From positions 141,981 to 205,980 of the forward strand of contig JABCPU010000084.1 of the NCBI GenBank assembly GCA_016800925.1: a stretch of 64,000 bases of DNA, read 5' to 3'. Origin of the DNA: Suillus spraguei. Taxonomy: Eukaryota > Basidiomycota > Agaricomycetes > Boletales > Suillaceae. Made by a program: the position numbers and the translations under genes. The notes below the pieces were generated by a model. It had not been told where the DNA came from and ran no database searches. It saw nothing but the letters and a program-made list of their open reading frames with translations. Of the stretch, positions 23,707 through 32,802 are shown piece after piece (within the stretch, counting starts at the first letter, position 1; the number at the start of each line of letters is the position of its first letter).

Positions 23707-24483
23707 ATGTTGTCTTCTTTAGCTCGCTTCACAGTTGCTCTTGCTCTCACATCATCTGTTCTCGGTGCTGCTATTCCAGTAGCAAGAGTGCCCACTGACA
23801 CCACTAACACCACTGCTACTACTTCTGATCTTAATCCGAGTGTTCACCCTGGTGCTCTGTGGAAGAACAACGTTCATGACAAGATCTCTGAAGCGCCTGG
23901 AACAATTGCAGGAGGTGATCTCTTAAACACGTCCAGTCGCGATCCTTAACTGACAGTCTCATCAGGCAGACTTGCTCCTTCCCGGCGGTCCGGAAACCTC
24001 TGGAAAGGGAGGGAACATGAAGAAGTAGCACGAGATGGCTTAGCATCCTCTGACATCACTGACACTCCCTCTGGTGCTCTGTGGAAGAACAACGTTCATG
24101 ACAAGATCTCTGAAGCATCTGGAACAATTGCAGGAGGTGATCTCTTAAACACGTCCAGTCGCGATCCTTTACTGACAGTCTCATCAGGCAGACTTGCTCC
24201 TTCCCGGCGGTCCGGAAACCTCTGGAAAGGGAGGGAACACGAAGAAGTAGCACGAGATGGCTTGGCACCCTCTCGCCGATCCGGTGAACTCTGGGAGGGA
24301 ATCGAGCACCAAGAGGTAGCACGAGATGGAGAGGCACCCTCTCGTAGGTCTGGCGAGCTCTGGCGCGGACTTGAACATGAGGAGGTGGAGGTAGCGCAAG
24401 ACGGAGGCGCACCCTCTCGCAGATCTGGCGAGCTCTGGCGCGGGCTTGAACATGAGGAGGTTTCCGCTTCCCCTGATGCTTGA
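23707..24483 (+). CDS. Secreted repeat protein with dibasic sites (candidate Kex2-processed RiPP-type precursor)
   Basis: The frame starts MLSSLARFTVALALTSSVLG, a clear signal peptide, then a Thr-rich spacer. Five Arg-Arg sites follow at 23983, 24205, 24274, 24343 and 24418. Each is followed by SG(N/E)LW.G.EH(E/Q)EV, with Ala-Pro-Ser linkers. A related motif GALWKNNVHDKI occurs twice upstream. This gives about seven G-x-L-W-x4-H-x2-(V/I) units in all. Signal peptide, tandem units and dibasic sites fit Kex2-processed repeat proteins such as dikaritin precursors. An in-frame TAA lies at 23947-23949, where the duplicated downstream copy has TTA. A 42-nt GT-AG intron (about 23914-23955) would remove the stop and keep the frame; without it the product is only 80 aa. 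The units contain Trp and His but no Tyr. UstYa genes lie 4-6 kb upstream. The function is inferred. Confidence 0.6.
23849..24272 (+). repeat. Tandem direct duplication, about 200-bp unit at 222-bp offset
   Basis: Positions 23849-24050 and 24071-24272 are nearly identical. I count about six differences. One is TAA against TTA in the first codon after CGCGATCCT, and another is GCGCCT against GCATCT. The offset is 74 codons, so the duplication keeps the reading frame. Confidence 0.85.
24202..24483 (+). repeat. In-frame 69-75 bp coding repeats
   Basis: Four consecutive units beginning at the Arg-Arg codons 24205, 24274, 24343 and 24418 are spaced 69, 69 and 75 bases. The consensus is RRSGxLWxGxEHxEV followed by a variable acidic linker and APS. 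The repeats end just before the stop codon. Confidence 0.85.
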
Positions 24484-25599
24484 GGTCAGTTCCTGTATGT
24501 GCCTCACCTGGTTTGGGTCCTGACGCGCCACATCCAGTTATATTGCGTCATCTAGATATCAATACTTTATCGACCATAAACGCTCAGTGAGGATTCCCGC
24601 TCAGACCGTGTACGCGGGCATACACAGCAATGTCGGACACTTCCACGTTGACCTTTGTTGGCATTAATATTGTTCTTTTTGGCCGATCACCACTTTATAG
24701 CCATATACTAAATATACCTATACTACTACAGCTCACAGCAAGTGCTGAGAGCATACCTCACAGCTTATACTCCGCTATTTTTATTGCTTTGTTGGTTACT
24801 TACTTTATACTGATAAGTTATTCGTGACGTACATGTATCTGTAGTACGAATTTGAAATTTATATCTGTCCCGCTGGCCATATCTCACATATAACTATTGG
24901 TGATTCGGACGGGATAAAATCGATGTTGAAAAACATGAACTGGAAGGAGGTTATATATATATGTAGTACGAGCGGAGCGCTGGCGAATGAATTATTGACC
25001 GTTCTCCCGTTCATCGGACGGTGTCTAACACATATCCTGGACCAATGACGTAGCTATAGTTCGGGCCGCCCGTGTAACTTTTGGTGAATCCCGGTGAAAG
25101 TAGTACTCATGGATGTTATGACAGTACTTGCAGAGATACTTAGTACTCTACGGCTCTAGTTAATCCCCGCATATCCACGACGACCCGGTCAATTATCTTC
25201 TAGCAATACCGTTCCACCTTACCAAGAAGCTTAATTACAGCTGCAGGTTCATGTATCCATATCCAATAAACTTCATGGATGTAATTTGTATGTGCTACAT
25301 TAATGCTCAGCCTAAAATAAGTTTCAAGGACGTCCCAGAGACATGGTACAAGATTGATTCCAAATTACAGTCGACCAAGATATGAAACGCATCACATCTA
25401 GTGAAATAGCAGCAACACTTCAAGTATTTACCATAAATCACGAATAAAAAATGAAAGAAAAGAAAACCCAGCTCCGTGCGTGGATGAACGTGAATAAGAT
25501 AAAGGTATCCGTATTTGTATGATCACCAGGATAATTGTAAATTTGAATAATCTAGCCAGCGGGGTATCACCCGTCGTAAACGTGTAGGTATCAAGGCTG
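24484..25599. other. Intergenic region
   Basis: No gene recognised. The frame 24630-24827 (+) is short, hydrophobic and without family resemblance. The rest is AT-rich. Confidence 0.4.
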
Positions 25600-26366
25600 T
25601 TACAAGGCTAATGCAAAAAGGGCTAAAAGTCCAGAACCAACGGAGGTCAAAGCACTGAGAGGGCGGATGGACAAAGCGCCGGAGGGAGCAAGACCCGCAT
25701 TAGCGGCGCCAACGGGAGAATATGTAGTCGTCGTAGATTTAGCAGCTGTGGCAGGATTGGCGAGCCTGACGATGTAGATGTTAGCTTAACACATATCAAT
25801 TGTCAGTACGACAACTTACGCAGGGTTAGCTGGGGTGGTCGGGGTAGTGCTGGTCAGGCATGACGAGTCATTGCTAGCTCCCACAGTCATCTGAGATATA
25901 TGTTAAAGAAAATCCCTCATTAAACAAAGGAAGACGCTTCGCTCACAGTTCCACTCCAAGCTTCGTTTTCTTGAGAATCCTCGATGAAAAGGACAACTGC
26001 AGTTCCAGCAGCGAGAGCGACGTTCCATTGATATGAAAGACCAGTGAGTTGACCAAGATCAACCCTACATATCCGATAGAGAATGTAAGATCACATGAGC
26101 CAGGAGAGGTTCAAAGAAACGCACAGAGCCTCGTCACAGGGGTCATCTGCGGGAACTACGAGAAGGCTGTAAGGAGGGCTCGACGCCGTCCAATTGATTT
26201 GAGCATTTCCACACTATTTGATGCAGGTAAGTCAGCGCCCTAAGAAGTCATTCATAGTCAAATGGATTACCTGGGTGAGGCTGGGGGTGTCAATTGTAAA
26301 ATCAGCAAATACACCTTGGATGGCAAGTGCGACGAAGAGAGTGACTGAAAAGAGTGTAGCGAACAT
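25600..26366 (-). CDS. Kre9/Knh1-like GPI-anchored cell-surface protein
   Basis: Five exons, read downward: 26366-26271, 26213-26125, 26064-25947, 25890-25820, 25765-25600. They join to about 179 aa. There is a signal peptide (MFATLFSVTLFVALAIQGVFA). A domain follows with DFTIDTPSLTQCGNAQINW, PYSLLVVPADDP and SYQWNVALAAGT, the pattern of Kre9/Knh1-family N-terminal domains. A Thr/Ser/Ala/Pro-rich tail and a C-terminal hydrophobic segment (VGSGLLALFALAL) fit a GPI anchor signal. Such proteins are abundant in Agaricomycetes, sit at the wall or plasma membrane, and in yeast are linked to beta-1,6-glucan assembly; the exact role here is unknown. All splice sites are canonical and the gene looks intact. 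Confidence 0.85.
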
Positions 26367-27253
26367 GTTGTCGTTTGCAAGGAGTGTTGGGGTATATGCG
26401 CAAGGGGATGTCGGTAGGACACGTGAAAGTAGAGGGAGAGGATGAAGCATGGTGTACCTCAAACAAATAGTTAACAACATTTAGAACCCCGCTGCACAAT
26501 GACATGTGCATTCACCACGGTTGTCAATCATTGATGCATCGATGTACACGTTTGCGCAAGATCTAGTCAGGGTGAGCGAGTGGACTCTACAGGGTCGTCC
26601 TACTGCTTTAGTGAATATCTAGAGCTGTGTGACCTATAACCTTAAACTTTGAGGCTGACCCGGATTCTTGATATAAATTAGGCTATTATGATGCCCCAAG
26701 ATGAAGACACAAACAAAGATCCAGCCAATGACCAGTGTGCACCCAATGATAGGCATTGTGAATACATTTAGGGCTCTTCTGAGTACTCTTTTAATAAGGC
26801 CCCCTCACCATCATGTAAAATATCACTGTTGCATTACAAGCTTCATGGCAACCACAATCAGCAGCAATCAGCTGTGAGTGGCTCAAGCGTCCGAGCATTT
26901 ACTAGTATAGTGAGTTCAATCCTGCTTATAAAAAGAACACTCAATAATTACAGCCGCATCTGCAGAACGATAGACCAGGATTTCCAAAATTCACTTAGCC
27001 TCTTTTGTTTGTTGTTGGAGCGATACCAAACAGAGGCGCTCACGCTAGCCACTCAGGCTTCTGTAAGTCGTTAACCTGACTTCTGGGGCTTGTGCGGGGT
27101 GCGCACTGATCTGCGGCCAGCTGTACATGGTGACGATGGTGACTACTAGTAACCACTATTACCATCTGCAGCTGAGCTTCGCTGTCAAGCAACGAAGCCC
27201 TCGCCGCGCAAGATACTACAATGATGTCAAAGGTGAGTCGTGCTCATCAGTAG
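26367..27253. other. Intergenic region
   Basis: Upstream flank of the GPI-anchored protein. No supported gene; the frame 26829-27074 (+) is unrecognised. Confidence 0.35.
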
Positions 27254-27616
27254 ATGAGGCAGCTCCACTTAATTTTTGCAACCCTGGCACTCTCGAATAG
27301 CGAGATCACCGTTTCCTTGCCTCCGTCGAAAAATGGTGTTTTAAACTACACGACAATGATCCATCCGGGCACCACTTCAGTACCTATCCATCATACAAAC
27401 CCGTTCCAAGGCTTCACTGAACTTCATCCTCCTAGATCCGCAGTATGCCTTTCTGCAGGTCACATAATCCATCCCCACAGAAAATCATCAAAGAAATCGA
27501 AGAGATTCCCCTATAACGCTGACTTGATTACTGAAGAAGAAGAAAATTCGTTCAGCGAGGTGTTCAGCAGGTGCCGTGCATGTGTTGTCTCGTATGCCGC
27601 CTTCTCAACTATCTGA
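27254..27616 (+). CDS. Hypothetical small ORF, possibly secreted
   Basis: About 120 codons from ATG 27254. The N-terminus (MRQLHLIFATLALSNSEI) is weakly hydrophobic and could be a poor signal sequence. The remainder is basic, then acidic (EEEENSF), with two cysteines near the end. No family is recognised, no introns are evident, and it could be chance. Confidence 0.2.
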   Translation: MRQLHLIFATLALSNSEITVSLPPSKNGVLNYTTMIHPGTTSVPIHHTNPFQGFTELHPPRSAVCLSAGHIIHPHRKSSKKSKRFPYNADLITEEEENSFSEVFSRCRACVVSYAAFSTI

Positions 27617-28038
27617 CAGGCTCATAAACTTTTGTGTCGAATTGAACAAGCACACGGCATACCATAGGTTGACCAAGGTCCGAAATGAATACAAGCTTTT
27701 GAAACACCGCCTCAAAGTTTGCTTTGAATGACAAGTAATTAATGAGATCACACCGGGAAGAAAACTTCAGGACGGTATTGCTTGCAAGTACTGCAAGTAC
27801 TTAAGATCGCAGTCGTTAGTCGTTTTTCAATGATGATCAGAGCTGAATCCTGCCATTACAGCACATAAAGTGCCCCTAGCAGGTGATGGGACTGAAATGT
27901 TATCACCTAAGAGCTTTGTATCGTTTAGCATGCCTCATTTCGAGTTTTTCCTGAGGCAGGCTTTCTCTCAATTTCCGGAATAATTAATATGTTTTTCCCG
28001 GACTAGCCCAGTCTTTACTGCGTAGGGCATACAATATG

Positions 28039-28356
28039 TCAGCATCCTGAAGCGATACGATTATTCTTATTACTCCGTTTCATTATCTTGGATGACCTAG
28101 TGAAGCGAAGATCCGGTGGCTGAGCTTGATCCTGACAGATCTCGTTTGTGGCTGGGTCGAATCTAGTTTGGCTATGAAAATATGGTGCCACTTTCATGAG
28201 ATCATATGCGAAGGTGCGATACATGGACGGCGTTAGATCGGGTTCCAGATCAAAGGTCACGTCCTTGGACGTCTTATGCACGTAATATTCAAGCATCTTT
28301 ACGGAAAGGCTCGACATTCGGACGACATCGTTGGAATTCAACGGTATATGAGTCAT
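28039..28356 (-). CDS. Hypothetical ORF downstream of citrate synthase
   Basis: About 105 codons from ATG 28356, just after the citrate synthase stop and on the same strand. It contains MLEYYVHKTSKDVTFDLEPDLTPSMYRTFAYDL and no recognised motif. It may be a 3'-UTR frame or a separate small gene. Confidence 0.2.
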   Translation of the reverse strand: MTHIPLNSNDVVRMSSLSVKMLEYYVHKTSKDVTFDLEPDLTPSMYRTFAYDLMKVAPYFHSQTRFDPATNEICQDQAQPPDLRFTRSSKIMKRSNKNNRIASGC

Positions 28357-28378
28357 AATAAATCCCACCCCCCCATAA

Positions 28379-30666
28379 TTAAAGCTTACTCTTGATCTTT
28401 CCAGCAGCCTCAGCCAATTTCCGCCTCTTCGTCATCCTATCCAGTGAATCAGTATTCTGTCCCACTATCAAAGATCACACATACCCGGAATGCTCAATCA
28501 CGCTCGGCTCCATGCCAATGCCAACTTGCAATGAACCTGTGCGTTCTTCTAGAGGTACATAGTCACGTGTGGACGGGCCAAGGTAAAGTTGCCGAGGGCG
28601 CCAGATCTTGACTCCCGATGGAGAAAGCATCATCTGATACGAGCAACATTTAGTGATGCGATTGAATAAAAGAAGGCGAAGGGGATACACACCTGTCGCC
28701 AATGTGCTACCCAGCCCACGACTCTGGGCACAACAAACAGGACTGGGAAGAAGTCCATCGGGAAGCCTACTCGTTACCGTGTTACACCTATTCTGTCTTC
28801 GCACAATACTGGCACTTACCCATCGCACGGTAGATCAGCCCGCTGATACATGACATCTGGTCAGTTTATGTCAATTATCGGACAAAAATAAATTTTACCT
28901 CCAGAAATCAACGTTCGGAGCTAACTTCCTCGATATGAAGTAATCATCATTCAGTGCTGCATCATGCAGAGCCATCGCAGTATCAAGCAACGGATCACGG
29001 CCAGTCCTTGACTCCAATATTAATGCCACAATCCCGCCGCAGTGGTAAACGCTTACACAGCAAACACTTCATCAGCCACCTTGCGAATGATGAATGACCG
29101 CGGATCAGACTGCGGAATATCAACAATCATGAGAACAGCAAACAGTGGGAGAATGACTACGCACAGTCTTGTATACTCTGTGGCCAAATCCACTCAGCAC
29201 CTTTTGGCGCTTCTTTACTGCTTCTAAAAAGGCAGGGACGTTCTTGGGGCTTAATGAAGATGTGAGGAGACGACAAAAATAGTTGCTTAAAAACGGACCT
29301 GCCAATGGAAACAAGCATCCGAATAACAGCTTCGTTCGCACCTCCATGGAGTGGACCACTGAGAAAGAAGTCCGTTAGCATCGACGTGGAGCAAATGTCC
29401 ATGAATGAACAAAAAATGGACAAGTTTAATTAGAACTGCGTTAAAGGCAACTCCATCTTGCAAGGCTTCGGGAGGTAGGGTCACTAGGACGCTAAACGAT
29501 ACTCACTACAGCGACGCACAGCCTGCCGCAACAGCGCTGAATGGATCAGGTAACGACGACCCAGTCTGAAGTACGGTCGTCGAACTTGCATTCATCTCGT
29601 GGTCAGCATGGAGGATAAAAAGGATGTCAAGTGCCTTTGCGAGAACAGGATGCGGCTTGAGCTCTGATAGGTGATCTGTAGGTGAGAGGTGGTCAAGCTG
29701 GTAGAGGAACCTTGTGTGTGAAGAGTTTGAGATATATTGACGCAGAACTGATAAAAGGGAGACTAACGATTCTGTATAGCTCATCCCGGTTGGAGGCACG
29801 ACGAAATCACGGCCCTGACGGATACGATATGCCATGCTGCATGTGCTATCATCAGTGAACGAATAAGTGGGCAACTACTGGTACGCACGCAGCTAATGTG
29901 GTAGCTTTACCGATCAGCCTGAATATTTGCCTGTCCATATTCTGGAGTGCAGCAGAATCACCCTTGGCAGCTTTGGTGAACAAATCTTGCCCTGCAGAAG
30001 GTCACGAAAATGAGAAAATACTGCAGGTCTACTAACTCACCCTGCAGACTTGGATTTGCCTCCCCATAGTAGCTTCCCAAGTATGCAAAGGCACTTGTAA
30101 GCATTGACATGGGGTGAGCATCGTACCTAAATGCGCGGAAGAACCCTTCTGCGTCAGAATGTATTGGCCCATGGAGAAGGACCTCGCTCGTGAAGTGGGA
30201 CAATTGGGATGCACTGGGTAACGCGCCATATATGAGGAGGTAAGAAACCTCAAGGAAGCTCGAGCGTTCGGCAAGTTGTTCAATTGGGTAGCCTCTATGA
30301 AAATCGATGAGTGGTATAGTGACAGGAGAAGAATGCGTGCGTACCTGTACCTCAATACCCCATTGTCGCCGTCAATATATGTAATATGACTCTCCATCAC
30401 GGCTGTATTGAGAAAACCTCTATCAGCGACACGCAAACCGCGTTCTGTCTCATCTTCGGGTCTGTCATTTGGACCTGCGGCAGCACGAATGCCCTTGAAG
30501 AAGTTCGCAGGAATCGAGTTATGGGTAATACTGCACAGTGTCAATTGGAGTTGAAATTCTGAGGAAGAAGTACGTACGGGACGGTGTACTCCTTCCCAGT
30601 GCGGTTGTCTACAACTGTGAGGGACTCATTCCGCTTGAGCTCAGATGCAGGAAGTTGTTTGCCCAT
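28379..30666 (-). CDS. Citrate synthase with C-terminal SKL (predicted peroxisomal)
   Basis: Condenses acetyl-CoA and oxaloacetate to citrate. The main exons, read downward, are 30666-30578, 30530-30345, 30294-30041, 29991-29889, 29836-29507 (which contains a 57-nt in-frame intron after SYTES), 29358-29299, 29249-29165, 29109-29057, 29006-28899, 28842-28820, 28766-28693, 28633-28485, 28436-28379, giving about 504 aa. Signature runs are [29 protein letters not shown] (first catalytic His), [15 protein letters not shown] (second His) and APNVDFWSG (catalytic Asp). The N-terminus [15 protein letters not shown] is not a mitochondrial presequence, and the protein ends KIKSKL, a canonical PTS1. This suggests a glyoxylate-cycle role like yeast Cit2, rather than the mitochondrial TCA enzyme. 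It shares a 444-bp upstream region with a Zn2Cys6 regulator. Confidence 0.93.
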
Positions 30667-31110
30667 TGAAGTTGCGAGGAAGATACAACCGGAAGCTACT
30701 GAGATGGATGTCACAGAACAACTGACAGGCTGCAGGCAGGTGCTCGGACGCGAGCAGCACGATTTCGGTTTGGGTCCTAGTTTTACCGGATCATTGACGG
30801 TCTGAGGTCAATTTCACAAGCTTGCAAGGTCACGGGACCGGGAATATGGATTCACACGGTCACCTAGTACCACACCCATGCAATGGCATCCATGATCACA
30901 ATCTCCTCTCATCCCATGTGGTGTATCACACGTTAACATATACTTCTTGAAAGCGTATAATGTGGATAGAATTATTGGCACTTAGTAGACCTGCCAAATG
31001 TTTCACTTGGATGTTGCAGTTGCGGTGCAGTGACCAGTCCAAATTCAAACGTCTTACCGCGGCGCAGCTAGTTGACTCCTATCTTACATTCCTGTTTACC
31101 TTCTTTCACC
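30667..31110. promoter_or_regulatory. Bidirectional promoter region, citrate synthase / Zn2Cys6 regulator
   Basis: The two start codons (30666 on - and 31111 on +) face away from each other across 444 bases. I did not find a certain binding site. The region may carry CGG-type half sites, but I cannot assign one. Confidence 0.5.
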
Positions 31111-32097
31111 ATGTCAATGAGGACTTACCCCGCATTCTGCTCCCTCAACCAGCCTGAACTGGAATCACTGTCGATACCGGTTCAGGCGCCTGTTGATCAG
31201 GCCATAAATTCATATCCTATCTTCGAAGAAATAGCTTGGCACGAGAGTCTTATGGTCACGCTCCAACAATCTCTCAGTGGTACAGTGCCGCACTATAGCA
31301 ATATTGCATCTTCACCGGCTGAAGATTTTCCGTCTGTCACTCAGCAGAACATGTCGCCTGGGGAATCATCTGCCCTAACACGAAAACCCTATTCTCCTGC
31401 TGGTGAAGAATCATTCACTCCAGCTCGCGAGACCGTTTCTTCTGAGGGATCATATACTCCGACTCACGAGTTGACTGGGCCAGTGCGATCGCGACGTGCT
31501 CAACCTCGCGTTGTTCATGCCTGCGATGAATGCCGGAATAAGAAAAAAAAGGTGAGCAGCCATCACTATCATCTTCGCATCTCTGACGACAGATTACAGT
31601 GTTCCGGAGATCAGCCACAGTGTCTGAGCTGTCAAAAGGCGGGAAGGGTATGCACTTGGACACCCATTAAAACCTCGAAAAACCGTTCCTGTCTTGGCAA
31701 TTATGGCGTGGCCAAATCGTGTCGACCACCATCTTATTCAAGCAGGCAGAACTCCACGACCAGGCGGCCACACATCGCGGCTCCAAAACCGACGTATCCC
31801 ATCAAGCTTCAGGATATGCAAGGCATCGCTACTTTGACGTCTGCCGTGTGGAATCCTCAAGCAGCAAGCTTACCTTTGGGGATTGAGTTTCCGGCGCAGA
31901 CAGTCACATGTCGGACGCAGGTTGTTGACTTTGACTGGAGTGACTTTGGTTCGTCTGACTTCAGTCAGGAGTGGATCCCGCTGCCTCCCACCTGTCCCTC
32001 ATATTTTGGCGACTTCTTGTCTCCTGTACATCCTCTACACGCGCGTCAACAACTGTGTCATGAAGATATCTACCGCCGGGCCCTTGCCTGTCAGTGA
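31111..32097 (+). CDS. Zn(II)2Cys6 fungal transcription factor
   Basis: Two exons (31111-31551, 31600-32097) give about 312 aa. The binuclear zinc cluster is CDECRNKKKK / CSGDQPQCLSC...C, with six cysteines in the C-x2-C-x6-C-x6-C-x2-C-x6-C spacing, split by the 48-nt intron exactly before the third cysteine. It is unusual in placement: about 135 residues precede the cluster. The N-terminal part is Ser/Pro-rich with repeated SPAGEESFTP-like motifs. No fungal-specific middle homology domain is visible and the protein is short for the class. Unspliced, the intron is in frame with no stop, so retention would separate the zinc ligands. It is divergent from citrate synthase, so regulation of that gene or of the locus is possible but unproven. 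Confidence 0.85.
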   Translation: MSMRTYPAFCSLNQPELESLSIPVQAPVDQAINSYPIFEEIAWHESLMVTLQQSLSGTVPHYSNIASSPAEDFPSVTQQNMSPGESSALTRKPYSPAGEESFTPARETVSSEGSYTPTHELTGPVRSRRAQPRVVHACDECRNKKKKVSSHHYHLRISDDRLQCSGDQPQCLSCQKAGRVCTWTPIKTSKNRSCLGNYGVAKSCRPPSYSSRQNSTTRRPHIAAPKPTYPIKLQDMQGIATLTSAVWNPQAASLPLGIEFPAQTVTCRTQVVDFDWSDFGSSDFSQEWIPLPPTCPSYFGDFLSPVHPLHARQQLCHEDIYRRALACQ

Positions 32098-32802
32098 CAC
32101 CTTGCAAGAAGACACATTCCTGTCAGACATGCACATACGGTCCCTACATCTCATTTTAACCTTCCCTGGGTGTTTAATTGTTTGTTTGTCCGACTTTGGA
32201 CTGCAGTATGGACGCTATCGCTATTACTTACGCGGACACTTCAAAAACGGACGAATACCTACATGGATGCTTTAGCGATGGTATCCGTTATTGATACTTA
32301 TTACACGTACCTTCTACGATGGACTACAATACGGTCATTTTTTTCAGTTGTAGACATGGACAACGCACAATCATGGACACTCTGCTTATGTATATACAAA
32401 GATCTCAGAAATCGACCGAACTCATTCCAAGTATGTTGTGTAGGTATGCAAGATAAGTTTATCGGCTCATCTGAAGGGGAGGCAACATGCGCACAATTTG
32501 ACCACGCGTAAATGATCGCACTGAACCAAGAATACTACCCACGTCAAGATAAAAATTTGCGCAATGCTCCCGAAATGACAACGTCAGTTTGTCTTTGAAG
32601 GGCCTCCAAACATTTATGCTGTACTACAGCAACTCTTCTCCGCGCCTTTCAGTTTCTAGCTCAGCCTCCATTGGCACGGGTGAAACAACCCGAACATCCA
32701 TGGAGCTGGCAGGCAACTATGATTTTGCCATGTTAAATCATCGCCGTATCTCGAATCATATCAAAAAGCGCCTACCCTGATTAAAGTAAGCCGATCAAGT
32801 CT
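32098..32802. other. Intergenic region
   Basis: Downstream flank of the zinc-cluster gene. The short frames seen (32170-32511, 32589-32780) are unrecognised. Confidence 0.4.
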
